A stretch of 64,000 nucleotides of DNA from Chaetoderma sp. LZ-2023a (Eukaryota; Mollusca; Caudofoveata; Chaetodermatida; Chaetodermatidae). Positions 37,200 to 47,999 of this stretch are shown here, piece by piece. The position numbers and the translations under genes are program-made. Within the stretch, counting starts at the first letter, position 1, and every line of letters starts with the position of its first letter. Under the pieces are notes generated by a model. The model was not told where the DNA came from and searched no databases. It worked only from the letters and a program-made list of their open reading frames with translations. The stretch covers positions 89,238,996 through 89,302,995 of the forward strand of contig CM067373.1 in the NCBI GenBank assembly GCA_034401795.1. The letters are read 5' to 3'.

Positions 37200-38610
37200 G
37201 TATTCAACAGAACATTTCTAATTAACATGTTTCCTTTCCTCTTTTTTGGGAAACATGTTACGTTATTTTTAGCCGTACTATATTTTATTCATTTGCAAAT
37301 AATTGTAATTTTTATTTCGCGTAATTATCCAATTGTGTTTTAAGATTTTAAAAAGATGAGATTTTAGCTTAAAAATTATATAATTTATATCAAGTACGAA
37401 ATAAAATAATTCAGGGGTCTAGTTTATATTATAAATTACCACGTTAAACAGTGTATTCTAACCGCTAGTAGTATACTCTAGGCGCTAGTAGTATACTCGA
37501 GGTCGCGAATATCGTCGATCTAAGTGGTTAATGACAATGAGTGAGAAATAGTTGGACAAAGTAGAACAGTTTTTAAGACACATCGAAGGTGCAGGTAAGA
37601 AGACATATCTACAAATTTCAAAAGTGAACTTATAAAATTCAGTTCAAGTAAAGCATTTGAACCTCATGTCGTACATAGCGGTTACTTAATTGACATTGTT
37701 TCAAATTTCGTCGATTGTCAGTATATTTAGATGAATTTAGGAAATATTATAAATGATACAGACAAACAATTTTGCAAATAATAAAATTGTATTTAACGTG
37801 AAGCCATAACCGCCGTTAATATTTGAGATGAATACTTTTCATATTTCTATATTCAAAGCAACCATCGTACGTACAAGCTAAATGAAACGATTGAAAATGG
37901 CCTAGGAAAGTACTTTAAGAAAGTGATTAGTATTGATTACTAGTCTCAACGACCACGTGACTACGTTCTTATTTCATTTGGAGGAAATTTTGTCAGATGA
38001 CTAGGCAGTGCCAACCGAAGCAAAATCGGTACTCAAACACAAGCCACGTCCCCGGTCTCGAATTTCATCCATCAGATTTAATTTTCTGTTTCAAGTAACA
38101 TAGCATCGTGTTTGAAAAGGATTATATGTTAATGTAAACATGACGTCATGAAATTGAGCATTCTGATTGGTTGAAAAGGTTGGGTCACGTGTGGCAGCTC
38201 TCTCCTGAGTATTACTATACCAGTGATCACACTACCATGGTCCTAAAACCTGGGTCCCTAGTGTTAGTTTGTTATTTTGTCCGGAAGAGGAAGCATTTTA
38301 TTGTTTTAGTACGTCCGTTGTCCGTAGCCCACATGCACCTTGCCTGGCCTGTTTAAATCATTGCAGATTTATATTTTTCTTGCACAATTTAGGTTTTACT
38401 TGGATCACATTAAAGCTGCAATGTCACGAGACATCAGTGCAAATCAGTCTTTAGGATACATAAATCACCCCATTGTGTCAGGAGAAGTTCATATTTGCAT
38501 AATGCGCAAATAGAACGATGTAATACCACCGCTATGGCGATCGTCAAACAACGCATTTTATAATCATTACTGATAATATCCCTTTGACAAAAGGACTACG
38601 TTTATACAAC
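37200..38610. other. AT-rich intron stretch, no feature recognised
   Basis: Mixed AT-rich DNA with a short direct repetition of 'gctagtagtatactc' (about 37464-37500) and a local duplication 'aaatagaaaatcatcaaaatgtataat' just before it (37069-37113). No coding conservation seen. Confidence 0.5.
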
Positions 38611-38614
38611 GCAA

Positions 38615-39054
38615 CGTGCATGTGTATCCTTGATGTTGTATAACTGTAACAGCTGGGCAACTCCAAAGGCAGCTCTAGACAAAATTTCTTCATGCCACCG
38701 TAAAAACCTCCGCACCAGCACTAGTCGCCAACGGACAGACAGCATAATTTCCAATGATGCATTATACAAGATACGTAATCTATCGCCCCTATCTGCAAAA
38801 GTCGCCCTGCAAAGATGGTCGATCTTTGGCTATATGCCGAGGATGCCAGACGATACACCAGCAAAAGGAACCTCAGAGCCAGCAAATATAAAACTAGGAG
38901 AGGACGTCATTGCATAAATATGTTAAGCGTACTGCGAGGTGACCTCAAGAAAGAAGGACTCGGTACACTAAAATCAAGAATGGACCTGAGGAAGCTAAAG
39001 GTTTTGGCTGAAGTCAAGACACAGTATGTATGTATGATTACTGTATTCTGCGGT
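38615..39054 (+). mobile_element. LINE 3' fragment (C-terminal end of RT protein)
   Basis: The plus-strand protein LYNCNSWATPKAALDKISS, then NDALYKIRNLSPLSAKVALQ and RWSIFGYMPRMPDD matches the C-terminal end of invertebrate LINE polyproteins, which carry LYGCxxWxxxK...LY...PLS..I..RR..xxGH..RMP. After a frame change the text GDLKKEGLGTLKSRMDLRKL continues the same tail. RT core and endonuclease are missing. Confidence 0.65.
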
Positions 39055-39161
<107 letters not shown>

Positions 39162-39360
39162 AAACATCATACAGCTGCAATCAGTCCTTCTTTGCTTTTG
39201 CCCACTGTGTCTTGTCCTGTCTTGTCCTCAGACGAAATCATTAGCTTCCTCATGTCTATTCTTGACTTGACAGTGGTCAAACGTTAAGAAGGTCTGATCG
39301 TAGCTGTATAATATGTCTACTACCACAGCCACAGAATACAGTGGTCATACATACATATTC
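39162..39360 (-). mobile_element. Inverted copies of the same LINE tail
   Basis: On the minus strand, 39318-39356 repeats the tail 'gtatgtatgaccactgtattctg' seen on the plus strand at about 39024, and 39228-39275 repeats 'caagaatagacatgaggaagc' seen at about 38977. A further tail block 'gcagctgtatgatgtttata' adjoins the microsatellite. The segments are rearranged in order, so at least two partial inverted copies are joined here. Confidence 0.55.
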
Positions 39361-39859
39361 ATCTTATCAATCTATTCTATATTGTATTCAGTTGGCATCT
39401 AATACACATTCATAAAGGGAAATCCCTTTATCATGTGACATATTTTACTTCGTTTGCTTTCGCTTTCGACTGGATTCAATCAGTTGTTGGTAATGAGTGC
39501 ATCATCAATAAATACTGTTAATAACTAAATTCAATGATAGATTAGACTAAAATATGTGAACAGTGTGGAAACCGGCCAACAAGGCAACAATATTGGTAAT
39601 GCACACCGCTTATAAGTGAAGATGGCTTGCGTTACCAGTTTTTGTAACACTGTCGACGGTATGTTGCGAAATTGGCAATGCACGCCACGCTCATCAATGC
39701 TGCGCGTTATTGGTCTTGTTGCATTTTCCTTATGTGAGTTTCATTATGAAAAGGTCATCCTATCGTAGTATCCTGTACTTATACTTATCTCATACTACCT
39801 TTACTAAACTTTAAGTCTGTAGGTAGATCCTAATTATGACCTATTTGGGTTTTGTAGCT
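39361..39859. other. No feature recognised
   Basis: Intron DNA between two LINE remnants. No conserved frame, simple repeat or partner repeat in the window. Confidence 0.45.
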
Positions 39860-40589
39860 AGGCACTGTTTACAGCACAATCGTCGATATGCATAGGCTCG
39901 TGAACATAACTGAAAACTACTCCAGAATTCTTCTAGTCTGTTCTTAAAACAATTTAGACTAGGCGCATTCCTACAAACTTTTATAAGTTATACCAACTGT
40001 TGATAATACAATTTGAGAAAAAGTGTTACCTTATTGATTTAATTGGTTTTTCTTTTTCAACTTTAGATTGTGAACCCATGTATTCACATTGTGATCTAAT
40101 TCGATATATTGGCGATGGATATTCTAAGACTTATGGTCTTTTCGTGAATGTACCATTTATGTGGCTCTACGCTGTACATCATCTAGAATAGCACGAATCC
40201 GTATTGAGTAAGGCTGACCAGGCACAATTTTCAAATTGCAGGATGAATTTAACAAATGATGCATAATGTTCAACAATAGTTGGTTCATCTCTATGTGGAT
40301 ACATCATCGTAATAGCCCTAAAATTCTATAAGCTCTCTTAGCTTGGATTGCACAATGTTCACTAAATTTGAGCTGACAGTCTATGTTAATATCCAAATCT
40401 ATTTTCAGTGTCTGTATCGTTTTGTTTTACACAGGTGTCAGATTTATTTGACTAATAGGGATATTTTGCATTGTCTTTCGCTAGGTACATTACAGAGCAC
40501 TTATCTGAGTTCAGCTGAATTTGCCATGTGAGACACCAATCTTCGATTGTACAGAGATAATCTAGAAGACTGGATCCTCAGAATGAATT

Positions 40590-41560
40590 ACATTGTGGAT
40601 TGTTGTGTCGTCAGCAAATTTGTGAATCAGCGAATGTACAGTCTTGGGCAAGACATTTATATTAGCAAATGAATGATACTGGCCAGAAGAGGCTACCCCG
40701 TGGAACACCATTGAGAACGGGCACTGCACCAGACGTTATACCATTGACAACAATTGATTGATGTCTATCACACTGAGATTCGTTGATCCGATTTAAGATC
40801 CTTGAATGCCATAATATACCAGTTTAAAAGTCCTTGATGTGGTACGAATTAAAGAGCATTAATGGGTTTATTACAATCAAAGTTCTCTGCCCATGTGTCA
40901 AGAACGGCAATAGGTTGGGTAATATATAAGTGAGCTTTGAAAAACCCATGCTGGTATGATGATATTAAACTGTTTGATTCAAGATGATTCATAATGAATG
41001 GCTTTATTATTGCTTCTAAGATTTTACAGACAGCTTATGCTAGGCTAATAAACGTATAATAATTCGCCAATTGTCTATTATTCTTTTTAGTAAAGGTGCG
41101 GCATGGGCTATTTTCCAAGGGGATGGCAAGATACCTTGTTTCAATAATGAATGTGTAAAGCGGTGCTGTAGAGGGAGTGGCTATAAGACTGTATAGTTCT
41201 TTCAGTACACGCGAGAAAACTGGGACAGCAGACTTACTTATATTGATTACATTTAGTTTTTACTTTATTATAATCCTATCCTAGGTAATGTTGGCGTTAT
41301 CTAAAATTGCATTGTAATGTCCGTGGCTGAAGCTGGGCAGGTGTGATTGGTCTTCGTGTGTGAATACTAAAGTGAAGACATTATTTTATGATTTTAGTTT
41401 TCCCACCATCAGAAGAGGTAACAGATCCATCAGCATTTCTAAGATCACACACAGAGGCTTTAGTCTTTAGCTTTCTCTGGGCATTGCGGAAAAATGCTTT
41501 GGGGTTTGCTTTTAACTCTATTGTAACCTTTTGCTCGAAACTTATTTTTATCTTTCCGCA
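40590..41560 (-). pseudogene. RT region of the CR1-like LINE, decayed
   Basis: Recognisable pieces, in order on the minus strand: FFRNAQRKLKTKASVCDLRN-like text (about 41500-41430), YQHGF (40957-40941, matching QHGF of LINE RTs), NGITSGAVPVLNGVPRGS (about 40760-40700, the QG-type loop) and HKFADDTT (about 40627-40604, the catalytic F-A-D-D). The frames shift repeatedly between them. The catalytic aspartates are still readable but the protein is dead. Confidence 0.65.
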
Positions 41561-41791
41561 CTAATTCTTTGCTTTCTGGCTTTTACGTATTCAAAATAAG
41601 CATGGCCATCCCAAGAAGACTTCCATTATAAAATGCAATCTTTTTAATTTAGATTTCTGAAAAACAGATCTACTTTAGGTTTTAAGGTATTCTTAATATA
41701 AATTGTCACTCCTCTATGGTAACCTTAACTAAGTTTTGTAAATAAATCATAGTTTTTTATTGCAAACCCAATGTCCTGGGTGTCTATCACA

Positions 41792-42004
41792 CTACCTATA
41801 CTTTTCTGGTATACCAATTATATCATAAGTACGCATTTGAACTAAAGCATTAAGTTCATCACGGTTATTGAGTAGACTATCAGCATCAGCATTGATGTAA
41901 AAACAATTGCGACATCTATGCTTAGTTACAAGGTCCGAGGAGTCTAAACGATTGGATACATATGCTCGTGAATCATTTTTATCATTATGTTTTTGATTGC
42001 ACAT
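41792..42004 (-). pseudogene. ORF2 start of the CR1-like LINE (endonuclease N-terminus)
   Basis: The frame ends FYINADADSLLNNRDEL followed by YDIIGIPE. CR1/L2-type endonucleases begin YTNADSLxNKxDEL...PDIIxITE, where the final E is catalytic. A short duplication (NADAD) and I-P-E for I-T-E are decay marks, and a stop follows. The rest of the endonuclease (41790-41560) is too decayed to read. Confidence 0.6.
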
Positions 42005-42082
42005 GCTTTATTTGGCTGTTTACGATTTACGGTCGGATTACTTTTCTTATTTTGTATATCCATGTCTAAGGTTGGCTGTTCT

Positions 42083-42830
42083 TCAATGTTCGGTTTGTAA
42101 AGTGTTCGCTTTGACAAAATGACAGTGTTTCATTACATAATTTAGTATTAGTATATAAATTGTTAAGTGTGCTAAATCAATTTGAACGAAGAATGTGCGT
42201 GGTTTGGAACACTGGTTTAGTGGAAGCTTATCGTGCAGATAAATTCTCTGCCTCCCTGTCTCGCTTGAAAGGCGAAAATCCCCAAATCTGTGCTGTGACT
42301 TTGAGATTGAATTGTATTTTGCTATGGTCACAGAAAGATAACTTGATATATTGATGGACAGAAGAACGTCATAATTTGCATGGATGTTATCCGAGAATAA
42401 TTCTGGTTTGGTCTGTCCATTACTGTTTGTAAATAATTGAGTGTTATTGATCAAAGTAGCACAGACATATGATGCTATAGATTGAAGTCTACAGATGAAT
42501 TGGAATACCAAATCATTTTCGACCTCATCATGATTATCCTGACGTAGTAGTAGTGAAGACACCATAAGGTGTGTGCCAGGTGATGTATTTTGTACTTTTT
42601 CTAAGAGTGGGTTGGAAATCATTGATCATGCTTTCTAAGTTCCGTTTTCTAATGTCGTTTGATCCTACATTAAAGACCACTATATCATAGTATGTTGTCA
42701 AAAGGAAATCAGCAATATACTCAGCTCTGCCATTAATCCTAAGGCCGGAGAATGGCCTGATGTTCACATTTACGCTTCCCGTGGACAAGTAGCAACGACC
42801 CAATTTTTTGGTGTCGAGCTTCCAATGACT
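42083..42830 (-). pseudogene. ORF1 esterase (SGNH hydrolase) of the CR1-like LINE
   Basis: Minus strand: VLVIGSST (block I, nucleophile Ser, at 42838-42812), IRPFSGLRINGRAEYI, then VVFNVGSNDI (block III with the Asn, about 42680-42640), then PELFSDNIHAN (block V with Asp and His, about 42300-42260). All three SGNH blocks are visible, split over two or three frames by small indels, so the enzyme is dead. The LINE at 42840-46802 inserted inside the codons of VLV just before block I. The upstream ORF1 text resumes at 46815 (QTAKKNVLV). Confidence 0.7.
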
Positions 42831-42839
42831 AGTACATTT
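42827..42839 (+). repeat. Target-site duplication, left copy
   Basis: GACTAGTACATTT, identical to 46803-46815. It flanks the LINE insertion 42840-46802 and lies in the esterase ORF of the older LINE. Confidence 0.85.
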
Positions 42840-43139
42840 CCCCTGTTTAAGACTATATGCTCGGCCTCAACGTGGCGCAGGGGTGTAACCCACTGGGTGT
42901 CAATCCAGACATTTGGAGGGGCTAACCAGAGCATTATGCACAACGCTAATGAAATTACACTTGGAGATCGAATCAATCGAAATGGTGCTCGCCCTGTGAG
43001 GATCCGCCAGGCAGGTGCAGCGCCGGGCTCCATGCCTCGAAGGAGCCCACCCTCAGCTACTGGAGGTCCCATCAACTCGTCTTGTGGAGCCAGGGGACGA
43101 GGATGGAGAGCTACTGGCCAACGGAAAGAGAAGACCAAA

Positions 43140-43757
43140 TCCAAAGAGAACCCCAGTATCAACATCATGCACTGGAATGCAGAAGGGGTTACCAACAAGA
43201 AATCAGAGCTCGAACAGTTCCTGTACGAAAACAACATTGATATCTGCTGCATTCAAGAGACACACCTGCAAGAAGGAAAACCATTTAAGATCAGAGGTTA
43301 CCAGATTTTCCGGTGTGATCGAAGAGGAAGAAAGAAAGGTGGGGTGATGACCTTGGTCCGAAACAGCGTGAACGCCAGCCAGATCAAAACCTTTATGGAA
43401 GAGGCAGAATATATCAAGATCAAGGTAACAACCAGCAACTCTGTGATTGAAATTGTCAATTATTACTGCCCTAATGACAAGAATCTCTCACTTGACACAA
43501 TCCAGGTCCCGGACTGCCACTTCCTCATTGCGGGAGACTTTAATAGCCAGTCCCAGAGCTGGGGATACAGAACACTTGATAAACGAGGAGAAGACATTGA
43601 AGCATGGCAAGATGAAAAGCACCTTTTACTTGTCAACGATCCCACAGATCAGCCTACCTTCTACTCGCGCCGATGGCACTCGACAACAACGCCGGACTTG
43701 GCATTTGTACAGAAGACATTCACAGAAACCTCAGTAGAGTGGTCGGATCGCAGTTAG
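43140..43757 (+). pseudogene. Endonuclease part of the I-like LINE ORF2
   Basis: The APE-type endonuclease starts NIMHWNAEGVTNKKSELEQF (about 43160) and shows CCIQETHL (catalytic Glu), FLIAGDFNSQSQSWG (Asp/Asn) and TTTPDLAFV. The last catalytic block, LGGSDHRPVLLSL, lies in the next frame at about 43756-43790. One base gained or lost near 43740-43755 therefore separates endonuclease and RT frames. The upstream open frame (42825-43139) is Arg/Pro/Gly-rich and starts with an ATG in the flanking DNA, so it is not part of the natural protein start. Confidence 0.8.
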
Positions 43758-46700
43758 GAGGAAGCGACCACCGCCCAGTCCTCCTCTCTCTTTCTGGAAG
43801 TATTTCGACCAGTTCACCTCAACATCCAAGGTGGAACTACAAAAAGGCAAATTGGAGTCTGTTCGGCATTCGTTCCAATGAGCTTACCCATAATATAGCA
43901 GTAGAAGGGAGAAACATCAACAATGTGGTCAAGGAATTTAATTCAAGTATCCTCAAGGCTGCCAACGAAGCGATTCCTCGAGGGTTCAGGAAAAACTACC
44001 GCCCCTACTGGACAACAGAACTGCAAGCAGCACATGATAAACTAGACAAGGCCAGAGAAGATGCAGAGGGTAATCCCTGTCATGAAAACCACTTCACGCT
44101 ACAACAAACTAAAGCCAGGTATCTAAAGACCAAGCTGGAGGCCAAAAGAAGAAGCTGGAGGGAAAAGACGGCAGGGTTTAATTTAGAGAGAGACACCACA
44201 AAACTATGGAGACTGACTAAAGCACTCAATGATGAGGGTGTCAGGGGAGAGAAGATTACTCTTGAAGAAGATGGACAAACACTGACAGGAAAGATGGCAG
44301 CAGATGCCTTTGCGAAGGCATATGCAAAAGAAAGCAACATTTCTATACCACGAATGCGTCAAAGGGAGGTTAGAAAAGAGCAAAAGGAAAGAACAGACAC
44401 CAACACTCACGATGCAATGAAAGTTGACATTAGTTTAACAGAACTGAAGAAGGCTATCCGCCAACTGAAAAAGAAGAAATCTCCCGGGCCAGATGGCATT
44501 ACGAATGAAATGATCCAACACCTTGGTAATGCATCTCTTCGCAAGTTGCTAGACATCTTTAATCTCAGTTGGACCAATGGAGAGGTTCCTCAGTGCTGGA
44601 AGGAAGCCAGAATGACTCCTATTCTGAAAAAAGGAAAGAACAAGACGAAAGTGCTGAGCTACCGTCCTATCAGTCTTACAAGCTGCATATGCAAGACCAT
44701 GGAGCGCATCATCAACCAGCGGTTGCAGTGGTACCTGGAGTCAGAGAACATTATAGTTTCAGAGCAGGCCGGATTCAGAAGATACAGGAGCACAGAAGAT
44801 CAAACAACACATCTTGCACAGGTCATAGAGGACACTTTTCAAGCCAAGAAGGTGATGCTAGCTGCCTTTATCGATCTGCAGAAAGCATTTGACAAGGTGT
44901 GGAAGGATGGCCTCCTCGTGAAGCTCCGGCGCACAGGCATCGGCGGCAACATGTTCCGATGGACCAAGTCATACCTACACAATCGCAGAGCTAGGGTGCT
45001 GGTGGATGGACAATCTGGACAGTATGTATTGCTGAGACAAGGGGTGCCACAAGGCGGAGTATTATCACCTACTCTGTTCATACTCTTCATCAATGACATT
45101 GTAGCAGAGCTGCCCAATGGGATCCAAGCAGCCCTCTATGCAGATGACCTCGTAATCTGGTGCACCGAGGAGTACACAGCGACTGCCACGTACAGAATGC
45201 AGCTCGCCTTGGACAGAATTACAGCTTGGGCCAATCGCTGGTGTATTACCATCAACAAAGAAAAATCATCAGCCATGCTATTCACACTGTCCACCAAAAC
45301 CAAGGTTGGCAATCTGACACTGGGCGGTACTCCACTCGAATACGAGGACCAGCAGACATACCTGGGAGTCACATATGACAGAAGATTAACATGGAAGGAG
45401 CACATCCAGAATGCAGAGGCAAAGGCCAGAAGAAAGCTAAACATCATGAGGAAGCTGGCAGGAACAAAGTGGGGTGCCAATGAAAGGATCCTCAAGACCA
45501 TCTACCTAGGTGCCGTACGACCACACCTTGAGTATGGATCCAGCTCATGGATGACAACAGCTAAATCTCATCAACAGAACCTCGACAGAGTACAAAACCA
45601 GGCACTGCGCATCATCACTGGTGGAATGAGATCAACACCAATAGAAAAAATGGAGCAGACAGCAGGCATTCCCCCACTTAGCAAAGGAAGGGAATGCAAA
45701 GCACTGATCCAAGCTGCAAAGTTCAAATCGTTCAATAACTACCCGATGAAGATCAGGCAAGCACAGCTGTCATCAGGAAGACTTAAAAGATCAAGTTTTG
45801 TGAAAGAGACAAAAGCACTTCAAAGGAAACACCAAGAGATGTTGCCAGCACAAATAGAAGATCCAAACCACACCCTTGATCCTCCACCCTGGGAAAACAA
45901 ACTAGAGAGCATAGCTATTCGCACCACAGTACCTCATCGCACAACCAAAAATGAACACAGTGATGTGAGCAAGAAGGCCCTGACCCTAGCCATGCTGGAA
46001 GAAATGTACCCTCAGGAGACATGGATAAGGATCTACACAGATGGATCAGCCAAAGATGCAATTAGGAGCGGAGGTGCCGGACTGCACATACAGTATCCAA
46101 ACGGACAACATGAGTCAGCTGCAATACCGACAGGCAAACACTGCACAAACTACAGAGCTGAAGTCGAAGCACTGGTTCATGCAGCTAATACCATCAGCAG
46201 AACAGCAGACCCTATTGCACAGATTGTCTTTTTATCTGATGCCCGCTCCGTCCTTGAGGCTATCACCAAAGGTAAGCTGCCACAACTTGAAGAAGCACTA
46301 CAAACCATCAAATGCTTTCGGATAGCACTGCAGTGGATCCCCTCACACTGTGGATTCCAAGGAAATGAGGAAGCAGACAAGATGGCAAAGGTGGGTGCAG
46401 AAGAGAATCAGACAGAAAACATGGTTACCCATACAGAGATGAAGACTATCATTAAGTCCCTCTATAGAACACCTCAATCAGAAGATGCCTACCATCATCT
46501 CTCGAGGCCAGAGCAAGTGACCATTTTTCGTCTCAGAACTGGACACAACAGACTAAACCAACACATGTACAGGCGGTTCCACCTTACGACATCGCCCGCT
46601 TGTCCTTGTGGAGAAGCAGAACAGACCACAGAGCACATACTTCAATGTTGCAGTACGTATCAGCTGCTGAGAGAAGAGATCTGGCCTTTGTCAACCTCTA

Positions 46701-46780
46701 TTCTTGAAAAGCTGTATGGGCCTGTGGAAGAACTGCAGAAAACCACAGATTTCATCTTGAGAACGGCTCTCCAAGTGTGA
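43673..46780 (+). CDS. LINE ORF2: reverse transcriptase, RNase H and CCHC tail
   Basis: Open for 1035 codons; the true domain reading starts near 43756 with SDHRPV of the endonuclease. RT: KKKKSPGPDGITNEMIQHLG (44470-44530), SYRPISLTSCICKTMERII, QAGFRRYRSTEDQ, AFIDLQKAFDKVW, RQGVPQGGVLSPTLFILFIN and the catalytic ALYADDLVIW (about 45131-45160). RNase H: IYTDGSA (46031), YRAEVEAL, SDARSVL, QWIPSHCGFQGNEEAD with all four acidic positions present. The C-terminal CPCGEAEQTTEHILQC is the usual CCHC motif. Stop at 46780. All catalytic residues look intact. The gene copies LINE RNA into DNA at a nicked target. Confidence 0.9.
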   Translation: MALDNNAGLGICTEDIHRNLSRVVGSQLGGSDHRPVLLSLSGSISTSSPQHPRWNYKKANWSLFGIRSNELTHNIAVEGRNINNVVKEFNSSILKAANEAIPRGFRKNYRPYWTTELQAAHDKLDKAREDAEGNPCHENHFTLQQTKARYLKTKLEAKRRSWREKTAGFNLERDTTKLWRLTKALNDEGVRGEKITLEEDGQTLTGKMAADAFAKAYAKESNISIPRMRQREVRKEQKERTDTNTHDAMKVDISLTELKKAIRQLKKKKSPGPDGITNEMIQHLGNASLRKLLDIFNLSWTNGEVPQCWKEARMTPILKKGKNKTKVLSYRPISLTSCICKTMERIINQRLQWYLESENIIVSEQAGFRRYRSTEDQTTHLAQVIEDTFQAKKVMLAAFIDLQKAFDKVWKDGLLVKLRRTGIGGNMFRWTKSYLHNRRARVLVDGQSGQYVLLRQGVPQGGVLSPTLFILFINDIVAELPNGIQAALYADDLVIWCTEEYTATATYRMQLALDRITAWANRWCITINKEKSSAMLFTLSTKTKVGNLTLGGTPLEYEDQQTYLGVTYDRRLTWKEHIQNAEAKARRKLNIMRKLAGTKWGANERILKTIYLGAVRPHLEYGSSSWMTTAKSHQQNLDRVQNQALRIITGGMRSTPIEKMEQTAGIPPLSKGRECKALIQAAKFKSFNNYPMKIRQAQLSSGRLKRSSFVKETKALQRKHQEMLPAQIEDPNHTLDPPPWENKLESIAIRTTVPHRTTKNEHSDVSKKALTLAMLEEMYPQETWIRIYTDGSAKDAIRSGGAGLHIQYPNGQHESAAIPTGKHCTNYRAEVEALVHAANTISRTADPIAQIVFLSDARSVLEAITKGKLPQLEEALQTIKCFRIALQWIPSHCGFQGNEEADKMAKVGAEENQTENMVTHTEMKTIIKSLYRTPQSEDAYHHLSRPEQVTIFRLRTGHNRLNQHMYRRFHLTTSPACPCGEAEQTTEHILQCCSTYQLLREEIWPLSTSILEKLYGPVEELQKTTDFILRTALQV

Positions 46781-46802
46781 TACCAGCGATCGAAAAGAAG
46801 AA

Positions 46803-46815
46803 GACTAGTACATTT
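46803..46815 (+). repeat. Target-site duplication, right copy
   Basis: GACTAGTACATTT, identical to 42827-42839. After it the minus-strand ORF1 text of the older LINE resumes. Confidence 0.85.
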
Positions 46816-47563
46816 TTCTTCGCTGTCTGACTAAAACCTGAGTGGTGCAACGTGGAATTTGCATTTAATACACTAAGTTGCTGTTTGTATGAATATTTGC
46901 ATTGTACATTGGTTTTTTATATTGGGAATTAGTTGGCTGCTGCCAGTATGCACTCTATCTCTGTATGCATTTGCATTGTGCATATACTGTGTGTAAATGT
47001 ACGTTTAATTATAGGCATGATCGGAGTAGTGTGTTACTTGTACAGGTATATTTGCTGTTATATCGCATATATGGTTGCATAGAAACGGGTGTTACTGAAG
47101 GATGCGAGTTACTTGCTGAAGGTCTTTGGATTTGGATGTTAGTCAATGATGGCGGTTTTCTGATTTGATTGTGTTGATCTGGGTGTTTTAGCTGCACATG
47201 AGCTATTATTTATCTGTATGAAGAGACCTGAGGTCGTGTAAGTGAAGGATTTGGGTTGACTGGCTGTATGGGGATTAGTGATGTGTGTTTGAAGATTTAT
47301 GAAATTCCTTTTCATTTCACTGATCTCATCCAATATCACCGTGAGAATGTCTTTATTGGACCATCTGTGGTTTGCCGTCTACATAAGGGAGAGTAGGAGT
47401 GGGTGGTGGGTCTCCTGGTGCATACACGTTAATTGGGGCCCTATTATTAATCTATGATTATATATTACAATTTTTCTTTAAGAGGCGGTCACCGCCCGGC
47501 TCAGTAAGCAAAATCCTGGGGAAACTTGTCTGGCTGTATTGCGTATATGCTTCTACAGTACGG

Positions 47564-47851
47564 CTATGGCGCGATTTTGGAAGGTCCAATAAAATCGAAA
47601 GGACACCAGAATTTGCAATTGGTAGTGCTAGGCATATATGCCAGAAGATTAGTGCACATATAGCAAATCCAAATTCTCCATGAACTGCATTTAATCATAT
47701 ATGTGGAATCTGACTTGCCACACGAGCATCTCGCTTTAGGGCTTATACCATTGTCATCCACTGCCAAAACCAGCGGAGATGGCATTAGAAGACATATGTT
47801 CATTTGGAGTAGGTATAGTAGTAAGTGATGAAGGCAGAATGTTATTTCCAT
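47564..47851 (-). pseudogene. ORF1 PHD-finger-like segment of the CR1-like LINE
   Basis: The frame contains CSCGKSDSTYMIKCSSWRIW followed by ICYMCTNL and later CPFDF. A PHD finger has the C4HC3 pattern C-x-C...C-x2-C...W-x-H-x2-C...C-x2-C. Here the fourth Cys reads Trp, the His reads Cys and the last Cys reads Phe, so the zinc site is decayed. Placement upstream of the esterase fits CR1-like ORF1 architecture. Confidence 0.55.
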
Positions 47852-47999
47852 GACATTCCTGCATAATTAGTTTGTGAGGTGCAACATGTGTGGGTGAGAA
47901 TCATTACAATTATCACACAACATATCACCGCATTGCCGGTTTCTTATGGAAGGGTGATTAGACCCACAATCTACGCCATGCATTGACTAGTCAGAATGT

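Larger units (their letters stand above)
42840..46802 (+). mobile_element. I-superfamily (Nimb-like) LINE, 5'-truncated, nearly intact ORF2
   Basis: A 3963-bp insertion bounded by perfect 13-bp target-site duplications. It carries an APE-type endonuclease, RT, RNase H and a C-terminal CCHC motif, then a short 3' UTR with an AAAAGAAGAA tail. RNase H after RT is typical of the I group. No ORF1 is present, so it probably truncated on insertion. One frameshift in the endonuclease (about 43740-43755) is the only coding damage seen. It is on the opposite strand to the host gene and to the LINE it hit. It is much younger than its surroundings. Confidence 0.85.
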
